Shown one piece after another: positions 32,636 to 40,027 of a DNA stretch of 40,027 bases. A program made the position numbers and the translations under genes. The DNA is from Ignavibacteria bacterium (GTDB lineage: Bacteria > Bacteroidota > Ignavibacteria > Ignavibacteriales > SURF-24). The first letter of the stretch is position 1, and every line of letters begins with the position of its first letter. The stretch lies in assembly GCA_025612245.1 (NCBI GenBank), contig JAAXKQ010000014.1, positions 1 to 40,027 of the forward strand, in the 5' to 3' direction. The notes beneath the pieces were generated by a model that did not search any database, was not told where the DNA came from, and saw only the letters and a list, made by a program, of their open reading frames with translations.

Positions 32636-33157
32636 TCACTCCTGCGGGAAAGAAAATTCACTTTCATCCACCTCAAAATCACAGAAGAGCCTGTTATTCT
32701 TCTTTGGAGGCATGAATTTCTCCACCAGTTTAATCTCTTTCTTGTAAATATTAAAATTGAAAACCGCACTGTTAATGGCGCCGTCCTGCTTAATTACATG
32801 CACGGTATATTCGCCTATGAGGTCCTCAAAAAGGCAGTCAGCCTTTGCGCGCGCGATATTCGGCAGATAACTCATATTTGTCTGAAGGCCGAGAATTGTA
32901 ATTTCAATTTCCCTTTCCTTCCTGTCAATATGGGAATCCACACTAATTTCATATGCAAAGCTTGTAAACTCTGCAATTGTTTCGAGCCTTACCAGGTAGA
33001 ACAGCTTTCTTAAGGTCTCGTCGTACTTAAAAGCCGGTTTGCAAACGTACTCAATTTTATCTTCTTTTTTCTGCGGAATTGCTGCCTTTGCAGCTTCCGG
33101 TCTTTTCTTTCTTGTCTTAGGAATCTTCGGAATATCTTCAGGTTTTTTAAGAGGCAT
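32636..33157 (-). CDS. conserved-looking hypothetical protein between hisS and lgt
   Basis: A 173-residue soluble protein that I do not recognise. The first 35 residues are rich in lysine, proline and alanine and look disordered. The rest (about 36-170) alternates beta-strand-like stretches (KIEYVCKPAFKYDETLRKLFYLVRLET, EIEITILGLQTN, EYTVHVIKQDGAINSAVFNFNIY), suggesting a compact beta-sandwich-like domain. It begins three bases after the hisS stop and ends nine bases before lgt, so it is clearly part of that operon. No signal, membrane helix or catalytic motif is visible. Its gene-like codon pattern and tight packing make it real. Confidence 0.75.
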   Translation of the reverse strand: MPLKKPEDIPKIPKTRKKRPEAAKAAIPQKKEDKIEYVCKPAFKYDETLRKLFYLVRLETIAEFTSFAYEISVDSHIDRKEREIEITILGLQTNMSYLPNIARAKADCLFEDLIGEYTVHVIKQDGAINSAVFNFNIYKKEIKLVEKFMPPKKNNRLFCDFEVDESEFSFPQE

Positions 33158-33160
33158 TCT

Positions 33161-34420
33161 TTACCCCGCAAATTTATTGGCAATATACTCCATATTATCC
33201 AATGAAACATTTTCCTGTGTACCATCAAGCATATTCTTCAGTACGAGCTCGCCTTTCTGGTATTCCTCACCGCCGAGTATGATAACGTAGCGGGCGTTTA
33301 ATTTGTTTGCTTCCCTCATCTGTGCCTTAACGCTGCGCTCCAGGTAATCGAACTCTGAGGTAATACCCTTGCGCCTGAAATGAAGGCCCAGGTCAAAAAC
33401 ATTCGGCTGGAGGCCGTTATCAAGCCGGACAATATATAAATCTATACTTTCTACGGGAATATTCAAACTGTTTTCATTTTCGCAGGCAAGAAGAATTCTT
33501 TCAATTCCCGCAGCAAAGCCCACGCCCGGAGTCGGTTTTCCCCCAAGCTGTTCTACCAAAAGGTCGTATCTTCCGCCACCGCAAAGAGCGCTCTGAGAGC
33601 CTACGGAACCTGAAACGATCTCAAAGGTGGTTTTAGTATAATAATCCAGTCCTCTAACCAGTTTAGGATCAATTTCAAAAGGCACACCGGCCTGTTTTAA
33701 TAAAGCCTTTACGCTTTCAAAGTGCTTCAAGCTTTCCTCATCAAGGTAATCAATCAAAAGAGGAGCATCCTGCATGATCTTCTGGTCGCATTCCTCTTTG
33801 CTGTCAAAAATCCTGAGTATGTTTGTCTCAAACCTCTTGCGGCTGTCTTCAGAAAGACCTGCAACCTTGCCCTGAAGGTATTCTCTCAGCTTTGCCTTGT
33901 AGTTTTCCCTCGATTCGGGAACACCCAGTGAATTTATCTTTACCAGAATATTCTTCAGTCCGAACGACTTTAAGATGTCGTAGGCCATTATAATTATTTC
34001 GGAGTCAAGAGCGGGCGAAGTGCTTCCGATTGCTTCGGCCCCGAACTGGTGAAACTGCCTGAGCCTTCCTGCCTGCGGACGTTCCTGGCGGAACATGGGT
34101 GCAATGTAGTAAAGCTTGTTGAGATTTTGTTTTGCTGCAAGTGAGTGCTCAATAAAGGCCCTTACAACCGAAGCCGTCATTTCAGGCCTCAGCGTCAGGC
34201 TCGTTCCCCCTTTGTCCAGAAAGGTATACATTTCCTTACTTACTATGTCAGTAGCCTCTCCAATTCCCCTGCTGAAAAGGGCTGTCTCCTCAAATACTGG
34301 AGTCCTTACCTCCTTATAGTTGAAGCCCTGCATCGTCTTGTCGATTATGCTTTCTACAAATTTCCACTTTGAAATGTCCGAGGGGAGGATGTCTTTTGTA
34401 CCGGTAATTGCTTTAATCAT
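33161..34420 (-). CDS. hisS: histidyl-tRNA synthetase
   Basis: A 419-residue class II synthetase that charges tRNA-His. Motif 1 region (GFNYKEVRTPVFEETALFSRGIGE), motif 2 (MFRQERPQAGRLRQFHQFGAEAIG), the histidine-specific LVRGLDYYTKTTFEI, and motif 3 (GVGFAAGIERILLA) are all present. The C-terminal anticodon domain ends near EYIANKF. It starts MIKAITGTKDILP, the typical opening. Length is normal. First gene of the hisS-unknown-lgt-rlmB run. Confidence 0.97.
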   Translation of the reverse strand: MIKAITGTKDILPSDISKWKFVESIIDKTMQGFNYKEVRTPVFEETALFSRGIGEATDIVSKEMYTFLDKGGTSLTLRPEMTASVVRAFIEHSLAAKQNLNKLYYIAPMFRQERPQAGRLRQFHQFGAEAIGSTSPALDSEIIIMAYDILKSFGLKNILVKINSLGVPESRENYKAKLREYLQGKVAGLSEDSRKRFETNILRIFDSKEECDQKIMQDAPLLIDYLDEESLKHFESVKALLKQAGVPFEIDPKLVRGLDYYTKTTFEIVSGSVGSQSALCGGGRYDLLVEQLGGKPTPGVGFAAGIERILLACENENSLNIPVESIDLYIVRLDNGLQPNVFDLGLHFRRKGITSEFDYLERSVKAQMREANKLNARYVIILGGEEYQKGELVLKNMLDGTQENVSLDNMEYIANKFAG

Positions 34421-34545
34421 ATGTGAGTTGTCATTCCTTCATATAAAAAAAGTTAAATCCTCACAGGCAAGATTGCAATAGCTGTCTTCCACGAGAATTT
34501 AACGATGTAAACGTGCTTTTTGTTCAAAAATATTTTTCAGAAAGT

Positions 34546-35019
34546 TCAGGAAATCTCGAAATACTTTGTTTCCTCTTCCTGGAAAATCGAATAAATTTCA
34601 TCTGCGTTCTTAGCATTCATAAGGCTTTCCCTGAATTCATCCTTATTCATCATTCTTGATATGCGGCTAAGAAGCTTGATGTGAGGCCCTACCAGGTTAT
34701 CTTTTCCAACCAGAAGGAAAACAAGATGCACGGGCTGTTCGTCAAGAGCGGCAAAATCTATAGGTTTCTTGGACTTTCCGAATGCGGCAATAATTTCTGT
34801 GATTGAATCAGTCTTTGCGTGCGGTATGGCAAAACCTTTTCCCACACCGGTAGACATTATCTTCTCTCTTTCGAGAACTGCGGTGCGGACCTTCTCCAAA
34901 TTACTTACACGAGGATCATCTTTGAAAAGATCTATCAGTTCATTTATAACGTCTTCCTTGGAGCCACCTTTTAACTCTGCAACTATTTTATCTGGTTTAA
35001 TGATATCACAAATTTTCAT
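34546..35019 (-). CDS. PTS EIIA-type (PtsN/fructose-like) phosphocarrier protein
   Basis: A 157-residue EIIA domain of the mannitol/fructose/Ntr class with active-site histidine in GKGFAIPHAKTD (about residue 66) and the following FLLVGKDNLVGPHIKLLSRISRM. Alone, without EIIB or EIIC neighbours, this points to a regulatory PtsN (EIIA-Ntr)-like role rather than sugar uptake. The ribosome site before the ATG at 35019 is weak. The 35020-35292 gap on its upstream side shows nothing I can name. Confidence 0.88.
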   Translation of the reverse strand: MKICDIIKPDKIVAELKGGSKEDVINELIDLFKDDPRVSNLEKVRTAVLEREKIMSTGVGKGFAIPHAKTDSITEIIAAFGKSKKPIDFAALDEQPVHLVFLLVGKDNLVGPHIKLLSRISRMMNKDEFRESLMNAKNADEIYSIFQEEETKYFEIS

Positions 35020-35292
35020 ATTTTTTAAGAATAACCTTATTTTTTTATAAATTATACACCTAATTTAATAAAGAAGTAATTGTTTATCAATTTCCTTGTC
35101 ATTTTTCCTGCCCGCCTGGGCAATACCTCTCTTTGCACCTCTAAGCCTCTGGTAAAAGCATATTATTTCCGGAGACTTCAATTCTGTAGGTTTTGTCCGT
35201 TTTTTGCCCCCTCCTAATTTGCTTGCCAAATGATGTAATAAACAGTAACTTTAATGCATAATTCTTCATCAATTAAGTAAAATGAGGATTTT

Positions 35293-36993
35293 ATGGACAT
35301 TCAGAACAAAACCGTGCTCGTCCTTGGAGCATGGGGATTGGTTGGTAATGCTGTTACCCGAAAGTTAGTTCCGCAAAAGCCCCGCCAGATAATTCTTACT
35401 TCACTCAAACAGTCCGAGGCAGAAGATGAAGTTAATAAGCTGCGAGAGGAGTTCCCAGGCCTTCCACAGGATTACTTTGTACCATGGTGGGGAAATATCT
35501 TTGTCAGGAATGAATTTAAGGACGCCGACAGGTATGCACTGCTTTCCGAACAGGATAAGCGCAGGATTCTCATGAGAGATGTCATGGAAGAGTTGGATGA
35601 AGAGATCTTGAAGAGTTCTTCCATTTACCAGCTGGTCTGCAGCTATAAGCCTGATGTCATAATCGACTGCATTAACTCGGCTACGGGAATAGCTTACCAG
35701 GACGTTTATACAACATACAGGAATATCAAGAAGACCATTGCCGGAAAACCTACGGTTGAAGAACTGGCCGGGGAAACCGAAAAGCTCCTCTGTACGCTTT
35801 ATGTCCCTCAGCTCATCCGCCACGTACAGATCCTCTACGCCTCAATGCGTGAGGCCGACACAAAAATTTACATAAAAATCGGTACCAGCGGCACCGGAGG
35901 CATGGGTCTGAATATCCCCTATACACACAGCGAAGAAAAGCCTTCACGTGTTCTTTTGAGTAAATCCTCGGTTGCAGGTGCACACACGCTTCTGCTTTTT
36001 CTGATGGGAAGAACGCCCGAGGGCCCAATTACAAAGGAAATTAAACCTACGGCTGCAATAGCATGGAAAAAGATCGTCTTCGACGAAGTTAAAAAACGCG
36101 GTCAACCCATAGACATTCTGGATGTCCCCCTCAGCGCAGCACAGAAACTAAACGGCACTCTGAAGCTGAAACTCGATAAGCCCTTTAATAAAACGGGCGA
36201 AACGCTTAAATCCGTTTTCATCGATACCGGCGAAAACGGCACCTTCTCAAGAGGCGAATTCGAAGCCATTACTGCACAGGGACAGATGGAGTACGTTACG
36301 CCTGAAGAAATTGCCGAGGACGTAATCTATGAAATCAGAGGCGGTAACACAGGGCACGATATCATAAATGCGCTCGACAATGCAACACTGGCTCCGACCT
36401 ATAGGGCCGGCTTCCTGCAGCACGCGGCAGTTGACAAACTTGCCGAACTGGAAGAGGAAAATAACGTAAGCAGCGTGGCTTTTGAGCTTTTAGGGCCCCC
36501 CAGACTTTCCAAACTCCTTTATGAAATCCATCTTTTGCGCCAGGTCTCCGGCGCAATGAAAAATATCATCATGGAAACTCCGGAGGCACTTTCGTCAAAG
36601 TGCTGCGAACTGATCTCGGACAATGCAAAGCTCAGAAATGAAATCCTTTCAATCGGAATTGCAATTCTTATGCCCGACGGCAGCTCGCTTTTGCGCGGAA
36701 ATGAAATGAAAATTCCGACTTACAAGGGAGAAGACGAACTGAAGATAGATGAAAATTCCATTAACATATGGGCAAAGGACGGCTGGGTGGACCTCAGGGT
36801 AGCGAACATGGCCGTTTGGCAGTCGAGACTTAAGGCCATAGTTGCCGAGGCAGAAAGTATTCCATCCTACGACACGAGTTCGATGAACGTAAGGACAAAG
36901 GCTTACTGGAATAATTTCGGGAAAATTGACATCGGGAAAGTAGTAAGCTGGATCTTCATTTATGAAGAAAAAGGCATGAGAATGAAAGACTAG
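35293..36993 (+). CDS. large NAD(P)-binding Rossmann protein (SDR/epimerase-like), function unknown
   Basis: A 566-residue protein whose start is a clear dinucleotide-binding fold (KTVLVLGAWGLVGNAVTRKLV, residues 6-26, with G-x-x-G-x-x-G). CSYKPDVIIDCINSATGI follows near 115-132, and TKIYIKIGTSGTGGMGLNIPYTHSEEKPSR near 190-220, reminiscent of extended short-chain dehydrogenases. The second half (about 300-566) has no recognisable domain and is long for an epimerase. No signal peptide or membrane helix. It is a single gene with a hairpin shared with the convergent LOG gene. No substrate can be proposed. Confidence 0.75.
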   Translation: MDIQNKTVLVLGAWGLVGNAVTRKLVPQKPRQIILTSLKQSEAEDEVNKLREEFPGLPQDYFVPWWGNIFVRNEFKDADRYALLSEQDKRRILMRDVMEELDEEILKSSSIYQLVCSYKPDVIIDCINSATGIAYQDVYTTYRNIKKTIAGKPTVEELAGETEKLLCTLYVPQLIRHVQILYASMREADTKIYIKIGTSGTGGMGLNIPYTHSEEKPSRVLLSKSSVAGAHTLLLFLMGRTPEGPITKEIKPTAAIAWKKIVFDEVKKRGQPIDILDVPLSAAQKLNGTLKLKLDKPFNKTGETLKSVFIDTGENGTFSRGEFEAITAQGQMEYVTPEEIAEDVIYEIRGGNTGHDIINALDNATLAPTYRAGFLQHAAVDKLAELEEENNVSSVAFELLGPPRLSKLLYEIHLLRQVSGAMKNIIMETPEALSSKCCELISDNAKLRNEILSIGIAILMPDGSSLLRGNEMKIPTYKGEDELKIDENSINIWAKDGWVDLRVANMAVWQSRLKAIVAEAESIPSYDTSSMNVRTKAYWNNFGKIDIGKVVSWIFIYEEKGMRMKD

Positions 36994-37004
36994 GTGCTTT
37001 GTAA

Positions 37005-37026
37005 AAGGCGGGTGAAAGCCCGCCTT
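37005..37026. terminator. hairpin between convergent Rossmann and LOG genes
   Basis: AAGGCGGG (37005-37012) pairs perfectly with CCCGCCTT (37019-37026) around a six-base loop. It sits between two convergent stops and probably ends both transcripts, though the T run is short on either strand. Confidence 0.65.
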
Positions 37027-37032
37027 CTTGAT

Positions 37033-37734
37033 CTAAAAATTAGGCGTAAACCTTTTGCCTTTGTGGAAATCCGTGATCGTTTCGGCGGCCTCTTCTGGAT
37101 CGTCTGTTACTGTAAACAGATTCATGTCCTTCTCAGCAATGAGCTGTTTCTTAAGAATTGTACCCGTAATCCACTCCAGCCCCGGTTTCCAGAACTCCTT
37201 TCCCATAAATACCACAGGAACGCGCTGTGTCTTACCAGTCTGAATTAGCGTAAGCACCTCAAAGGATTCATCCAGTGTACCGAACCCGCCAGGCATCATA
37301 ATATATCCCTGCGAATACTTGAAGAACATCAGCTTTCTGATAAAAAAGTAACGGAAAGTAAGAAGCTTGTCGCGGTCTATATAAGGATTCGCACTCTGTT
37401 CAAATGGAAGTTCAATATTAACTCCCGTGGAACTGCCGCCTGCTTCCTTGGCCCCCCTGTTGGCGGCTTCCATTATACCGGGTCCCCCGCCGGTAATAAC
37501 TCCCATTCCTTTTTCAACCAGCTTGCGGGAAACTTCCCTGGCCATCTGGTAATAACAGTCATCTTCCTTAATTCTTGCCGAGCCGAATATGGTCACACTC
37601 GGCTTAATTGATGCCATTTTTTCAAAGCCTTCAACGAACTCAGCCATTATTCTGAACAGACGCCAGAGGTCCTCCTGCGAGTTAATTAACCGTGCTTCAA
37701 CCATACTGGCGGGATCAATATCCTGAAAATGCAT
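37033..37734 (-). CDS. LOG-family (TIGR00730-type) nucleotide phosphoribohydrolase-like protein
   Basis: A 233-residue Rossmann-like protein with the family motifs GSARIKEDD, GGGPGIMEAANRGAKEAGG and the catalytic PGGFGTLDESFEVLTLIQTGK. Characterised LOG proteins remove ribose 5-phosphate from nucleoside monophosphates (cytokinin activation in plants); older annotations call them lysine decarboxylases, wrongly for most. The frame opens with a TTG at 37755, but the ATG at 37734 has AGGAAA about ten bases upstream and is preferred. Stand-alone gene on the minus strand. Confidence 0.88.
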   Translation of the reverse strand: MHFQDIDPASMVEARLINSQEDLWRLFRIMAEFVEGFEKMASIKPSVTIFGSARIKEDDCYYQMAREVSRKLVEKGMGVITGGGPGIMEAANRGAKEAGGSSTGVNIELPFEQSANPYIDRDKLLTFRYFFIRKLMFFKYSQGYIMMPGGFGTLDESFEVLTLIQTGKTQRVPVVFMGKEFWKPGLEWITGTILKKQLIAEKDMNLFTVTDDPEEAAETITDFHKGKRFTPNF

Positions 37735-37900
37735 AATCTTAATTTCCTGAATCAATATTTACTGAAATTTTTGCTCTTAAGGGGACAAATATACGCCTCC
37801 CCGAAATAACATGCATAATAATTATCGGCCGGAGAAAATTAAATTTGAGGGGAAAAGAAGTGTAAAACAACGTGCACTTTCAATTTTAAGCGGGCATATG

Positions 37901-37944
37901 CAAAAAAAAACGGCCTCAGGAATAAATTCCTGAAGCCGGTTTTA
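37901..37944. terminator. bidirectional terminator after the TPR gene
   Basis: CGGCCTCAGGAAT (37911-37923) pairs with ATTCCTGAAGCCG (37926-37938) with one mismatch. Nine A residues precede it and a T-rich tract follows, so on the minus strand it is a good intrinsic terminator about 35 bases after the TPR gene stop. It may also work on the plus strand. Confidence 0.8.
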
Positions 37945-37974
37945 ATTTTCCGGAGAAAATATCATTTAACCATT

Positions 37975-38463
37975 CTAATTGAGCAGGGTTGTCACCCTGA
38001 TGATAGCCTTTTTAGCCGGGTCAAAATCGGGATTAAGGTTTGCAGCATCTTTATAATAACTTAGAGCCTTAAACCATTCCCCCTTCTTTTCATAGATTCT
38101 GCCCAGGTTGTAATAAGGGAAATGCCTCAATGAATAGCGCGGGGCATTTATGGCCTTTTCCAGCCAAATTATAGCCTCTTCGTACCTCTTCAGGTTGATG
38201 AGATATTCGCCTATGTCGTTATACGGATTTCCGTAGTTCTCATCGATCTCAATGGCAATATAGCACTCGTCAATAGCATCCTCATATTTGCCCTTAACGC
38301 TATAAGCCCAGCCCAGGAACGTGTGAGCCTCGGCCGTTGGGAACAGATCTATTGAGATTTTATAATAATCTATTGCCTCATCAAGCCTGCCTTCCATCTG
38401 GGACTTATAAGCCTTATTAAAGTATTCCTGGGCAATATCCAGTCTGTTGCTATTATTAATCAT
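37975..38463 (-). CDS. tetratricopeptide-repeat protein
   Basis: A 162-residue all-helical protein made of about four TPR units: AQEYFNKAYKSQMEGRLDEAIDYY, AHTFLGWAYSVKGKYEDAIDECY, PYNDIGEYLINLKRYEEAIIWLEKAI and PYYNLGRIYEKKGEWFKALSYYKDA. There is no signal peptide, so it is a cytoplasmic protein-protein adaptor of unknown partner. GAAGG lies directly in front of the ATG and GAGG a little further up. Confidence 0.9.
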   Translation of the reverse strand: MINNSNRLDIAQEYFNKAYKSQMEGRLDEAIDYYKISIDLFPTAEAHTFLGWAYSVKGKYEDAIDECYIAIEIDENYGNPYNDIGEYLINLKRYEEAIIWLEKAINAPRYSLRHFPYYNLGRIYEKKGEWFKALSYYKDAANLNPDFDPAKKAIIRVTTLLN

Positions 38464-38591
38464 CCTTCTGCCTCTTTCTCAAAATGAAAGGATAAAAGTC
38501 AAATATTTATAATTCAAACATCCTTTCCGAAGAATAAATACTTATTTTCCGCCAAAAAGTCAATGGATGATTGGGTATAGTATTTCTCCCG

Positions 38592-38628
38592 TGCCTGCCT
38601 CCGGAGGGAAAGCTCCCCAAGGCAGGCA
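38592..38628. repeat. REP-like palindrome downstream of the aldo/keto reductase
   Basis: TGCCTGCCT (38592-38600) pairs with AGGCAGGCA (38620-38628), with CCGGAGGG and CTCCCC arms inside that can extend the fold. No T run on the minus strand. The GCCTGCC/GGCAGGC composition resembles dispersed extragenic palindromes found in related genomes; only one copy is in this window. Confidence 0.55.
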
Positions 38629-38649
38629 ATTTTCTGAATTCAGGAAGGA

Positions 38650-39666
38650 TTATCGCCTGTCTGCACTCTGGCGCTCCAGCATCCAGCCCGGATATTCCGG
38701 AGCAGGGCGGCTTATTTCATTGAGACTCCTGAGCTCATCTTCTGAAAGCTTTACATTAACCGAGTTCAGGTTGTCCGTAAGCTGATCCTGCTTCTTAGCT
38801 CCTATAATTACAGAGGTTACGGCATTCTGGTGCAATAGCCACGAAAGTGCAATCTGGGATACGGATACCTTTTTATCTTTCCCGATTTTCTGCATCAGAT
38901 CAATTATATCGAATGCCTTTTCCTTATTTACCGGCGGAAAATCGAAACTGGCACGCCTGCCTTCGCCTTTTTCCACGTTGTTGCGCGTGTACTTGCCGCT
39001 AAGTAAGCCACCTGCAAGCGGGCTCCAGACCATGAGCCCCATCCCCTGGTCGAGAAGCATCGGGACAATTTCCCGCTCCAGGTCGCGCCCGACAATTGTA
39101 TAGTATGCCTGCAGGGAAATGAACCTGCTTAAGTGCTCGCGCTCTGAAATTCCCAAAGCTTTCATGACCTGCCAGGCGGCCAGGTTACTGCACCCGATGT
39201 AGCGCACCTTGCCGCTTTTGACCAGTAAGTCCAATGCCTCCAGCGTTTCCTCAAACGGAGTCAGAGGGTCGAAGCCATGTATCTGGTAGAGATCTATATA
39301 ATCCATATTAAGTCGCGTCAGGCTTTCATCGGCCTGCTGAAGAATGTGCTTGCGGCTTAAGCCCGAATTATTCGGCCCCTCGCCCATTTTCGCCCTGACT
39401 TTTGTGGCAATTACAAGGTCGTCACGCTTTAAGCCGAGGTCACGTATTGCCTGCCCGGTCATCTTTTCACTCAAACCCTCACTGTAAACGTTTGCCGTAT
39501 CGATAAAGTTGATTCCTGCATCAACTGACTCTTTTACAAGATCGTTCACCTCGTCCTGCGGAAGCGCCCCGATTGCGGTCCAGGTTCCGCGTCCCCCGAA
39601 GGTCATTGTCCCCAGGCAAAGTTCTGAAACCTTTAAGCCTGTTTTACCCAACAATTTGTATTTCAT
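38650..39666 (-). CDS. aldo/keto reductase
   Basis: A 338-residue NADPH-dependent oxidoreductase of the AKR superfamily (YajO/IolS/Tas-like). The catalytic tetrad is visible: Asp and Tyr in INFIDTANVYSEG, Lys in LVIATKV, and His in YIDLYQIHGFD. The cofactor loop SVIIGAKKQDQL is near 288-299. It starts MKYKLLGKTGLKVSELCLGTMTFGG with AGGGGA just before the ATG at 39666. It probably reduces an aldehyde or ketone; the substrate is unknown. Confidence 0.93.
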   Translation of the reverse strand: MKYKLLGKTGLKVSELCLGTMTFGGRGTWTAIGALPQDEVNDLVKESVDAGINFIDTANVYSEGLSEKMTGQAIRDLGLKRDDLVIATKVRAKMGEGPNNSGLSRKHILQQADESLTRLNMDYIDLYQIHGFDPLTPFEETLEALDLLVKSGKVRYIGCSNLAAWQVMKALGISEREHLSRFISLQAYYTIVGRDLEREIVPMLLDQGMGLMVWSPLAGGLLSGKYTRNNVEKGEGRRASFDFPPVNKEKAFDIIDLMQKIGKDKKVSVSQIALSWLLHQNAVTSVIIGAKKQDQLTDNLNSVNVKLSEDELRSLNEISRPAPEYPGWMLERQSADRR

Positions 39667-39755
39667 AAGTCCCCTGTTTATTGGTTTTAACTGCTTCCGT
39701 TCTTTCCTGAAAATATTTCAAGATATTAATTATTCGTGTAAATTAAAACACTCCC

Positions 39756-40027
39756 TTACTTTCTTTCCTTAAGGAGTATGTAAAGAATCACCAGGCTGAA
39801 GGTGAGCATCTGTATGGTCACACCGGTCCACGCACCGTGTTGCCAGCTTATAACTCCGGCCAGGGTCCCAATGGCGCCCCCGGCAAACACTGAAGTCATA
39901 AATACAGTATTTATCCTGCTATGGGACTTTTCATCAAGCGTATAAATGAGAGCAACGTTTGTAACCTGCATGGCCTGCACGCCCATGTCTAGAAGCAGCA
40001 CCCCGGCAACGAGAGCAATAACGGAGG
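39756..40027 (-). CDS. C-terminal end of an MFS transporter, cut by the right edge
   Basis: The frame is open from the window edge to a stop at 39756, giving about 90 residues with three hydrophobic segments (SVIALVAGVLLLDMGVQAM, FMTSVFAGGAIGTLAGVISW, TIQMLTFSLVILYILL). The pattern LDMGVQ ... NTVFMTSVFAGGAIGTL matches the last helices of DHA1-type major facilitator proteins. A GTG at 40001 could look like a start, but the sequence continues upstream in frame, so this is a fragment of a larger gene. The cargo is unknown. Confidence 0.75.
   Translation of the reverse strand, partial: SVIALVAGVLLLDMGVQAMQVTNVALIYTLDEKSHSRINTVFMTSVFAGGAIGTLAGVISWQHGAWTGVTIQMLTFSLVILYILLKERK

Noticed and set aside
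1-40027. tRNA, rRNA, insertion sequences, prophage or toxin-antitoxin genes
   Set aside because: Looked for cloverleaf T-arm patterns, transposase motifs and terminal repeats by eye; none found.

Overview
The window is a mid-GC bacterial chromosome segment with short intergenic gaps, Shine-Dalgarno-led genes and a few TTG starts. An outer-membrane porin, a LolA-like carrier, a PpiD/SurA-type foldase and periplasmic enzymes with signal peptides show a Gram-negative cell. The style of the proteins (PpiD-like 695 aa foldase, GH3-serine hydrolase fusion, SdrD-like secreted lipoprotein, hisS-lgt-rlmB neighbourhood) suggests the Bacteroidota/Ignavibacteriota (Chlorobi) side of the tree. This is an inference from gene content; there is no rRNA or other phylogenetic anchor. 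I saw no tRNA, rRNA, CRISPR array, IS element or prophage.

Layout. 1-109: start of a membrane protein that runs off the left edge. 445-897: SnoaL/NTF2-like protein. 1260-13309: a large phosphate island. It holds phoU; a first Pst transporter on the minus strand (pstS-pstC-pstA-pstB-pstB); an OmpR/PhoB-type response regulator and a metallophosphoesterase; a third pstB; and, divergently, a porin followed by a second pstS-pstC-pstA. 13430-16267: PpiD-like foldase and a TetR regulator. 16280-20010: a PhnDCE-like transporter in line with two thiamine-related genes (YjbQ and MTH1187 families). 20235-26398: thioredoxin, then a peptidoglycan-salvage set (BadF-type sugar kinase, AmpG-like permease, NagZ/GH3-serine hydrolase fusion). 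26680-29117: ABC-2 ATPase, permease and LolA-like protein. 29224-30525: SdrD-like lipoprotein. 30982-35019: rlmB, lgt, an unknown gene, hisS and a ptsN-like gene. 35293-39666: a Rossmann protein, a LOG-family protein, a TPR protein and an aldo/keto reductase. 39756-40027: the end of an MFS transporter cut by the right edge.

The phosphate island is the most striking part. The tandem PstB pair of the first Pst system carries complementary motif losses. One subunit has lost the ABC signature (LSGGQ to LPLDQ) but keeps everything else. The other keeps the signature but has lost the Q-loop glutamine and the H-loop histidine. In the head-to-tail dimer all three lesions fall in the same composite ATP site, leaving one fully consensus site. 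That predicts an obligate asymmetric PstB heterodimer. The third PstB is fully canonical and probably serves the second Pst system.

Five promoters in the island carry TTAACA-like hexamers repeated at exactly 11 bp, each with a -10-like hexamer 9-11 bp after the last repeat. I read these as PHO boxes for the local response regulator. They split the island into five transcription units: phoU, pstSCAB2B1, phosphoesterase-regulator, pstB3, and porin-pstS2C2A2. No partner histidine kinase is present in the window.

A second ATPase oddity is the PhnC-like protein. It lacks about 24 residues covering Walker B and the D-loop in an otherwise intact frame, so that transporter may be non-functional or may borrow another ATPase.
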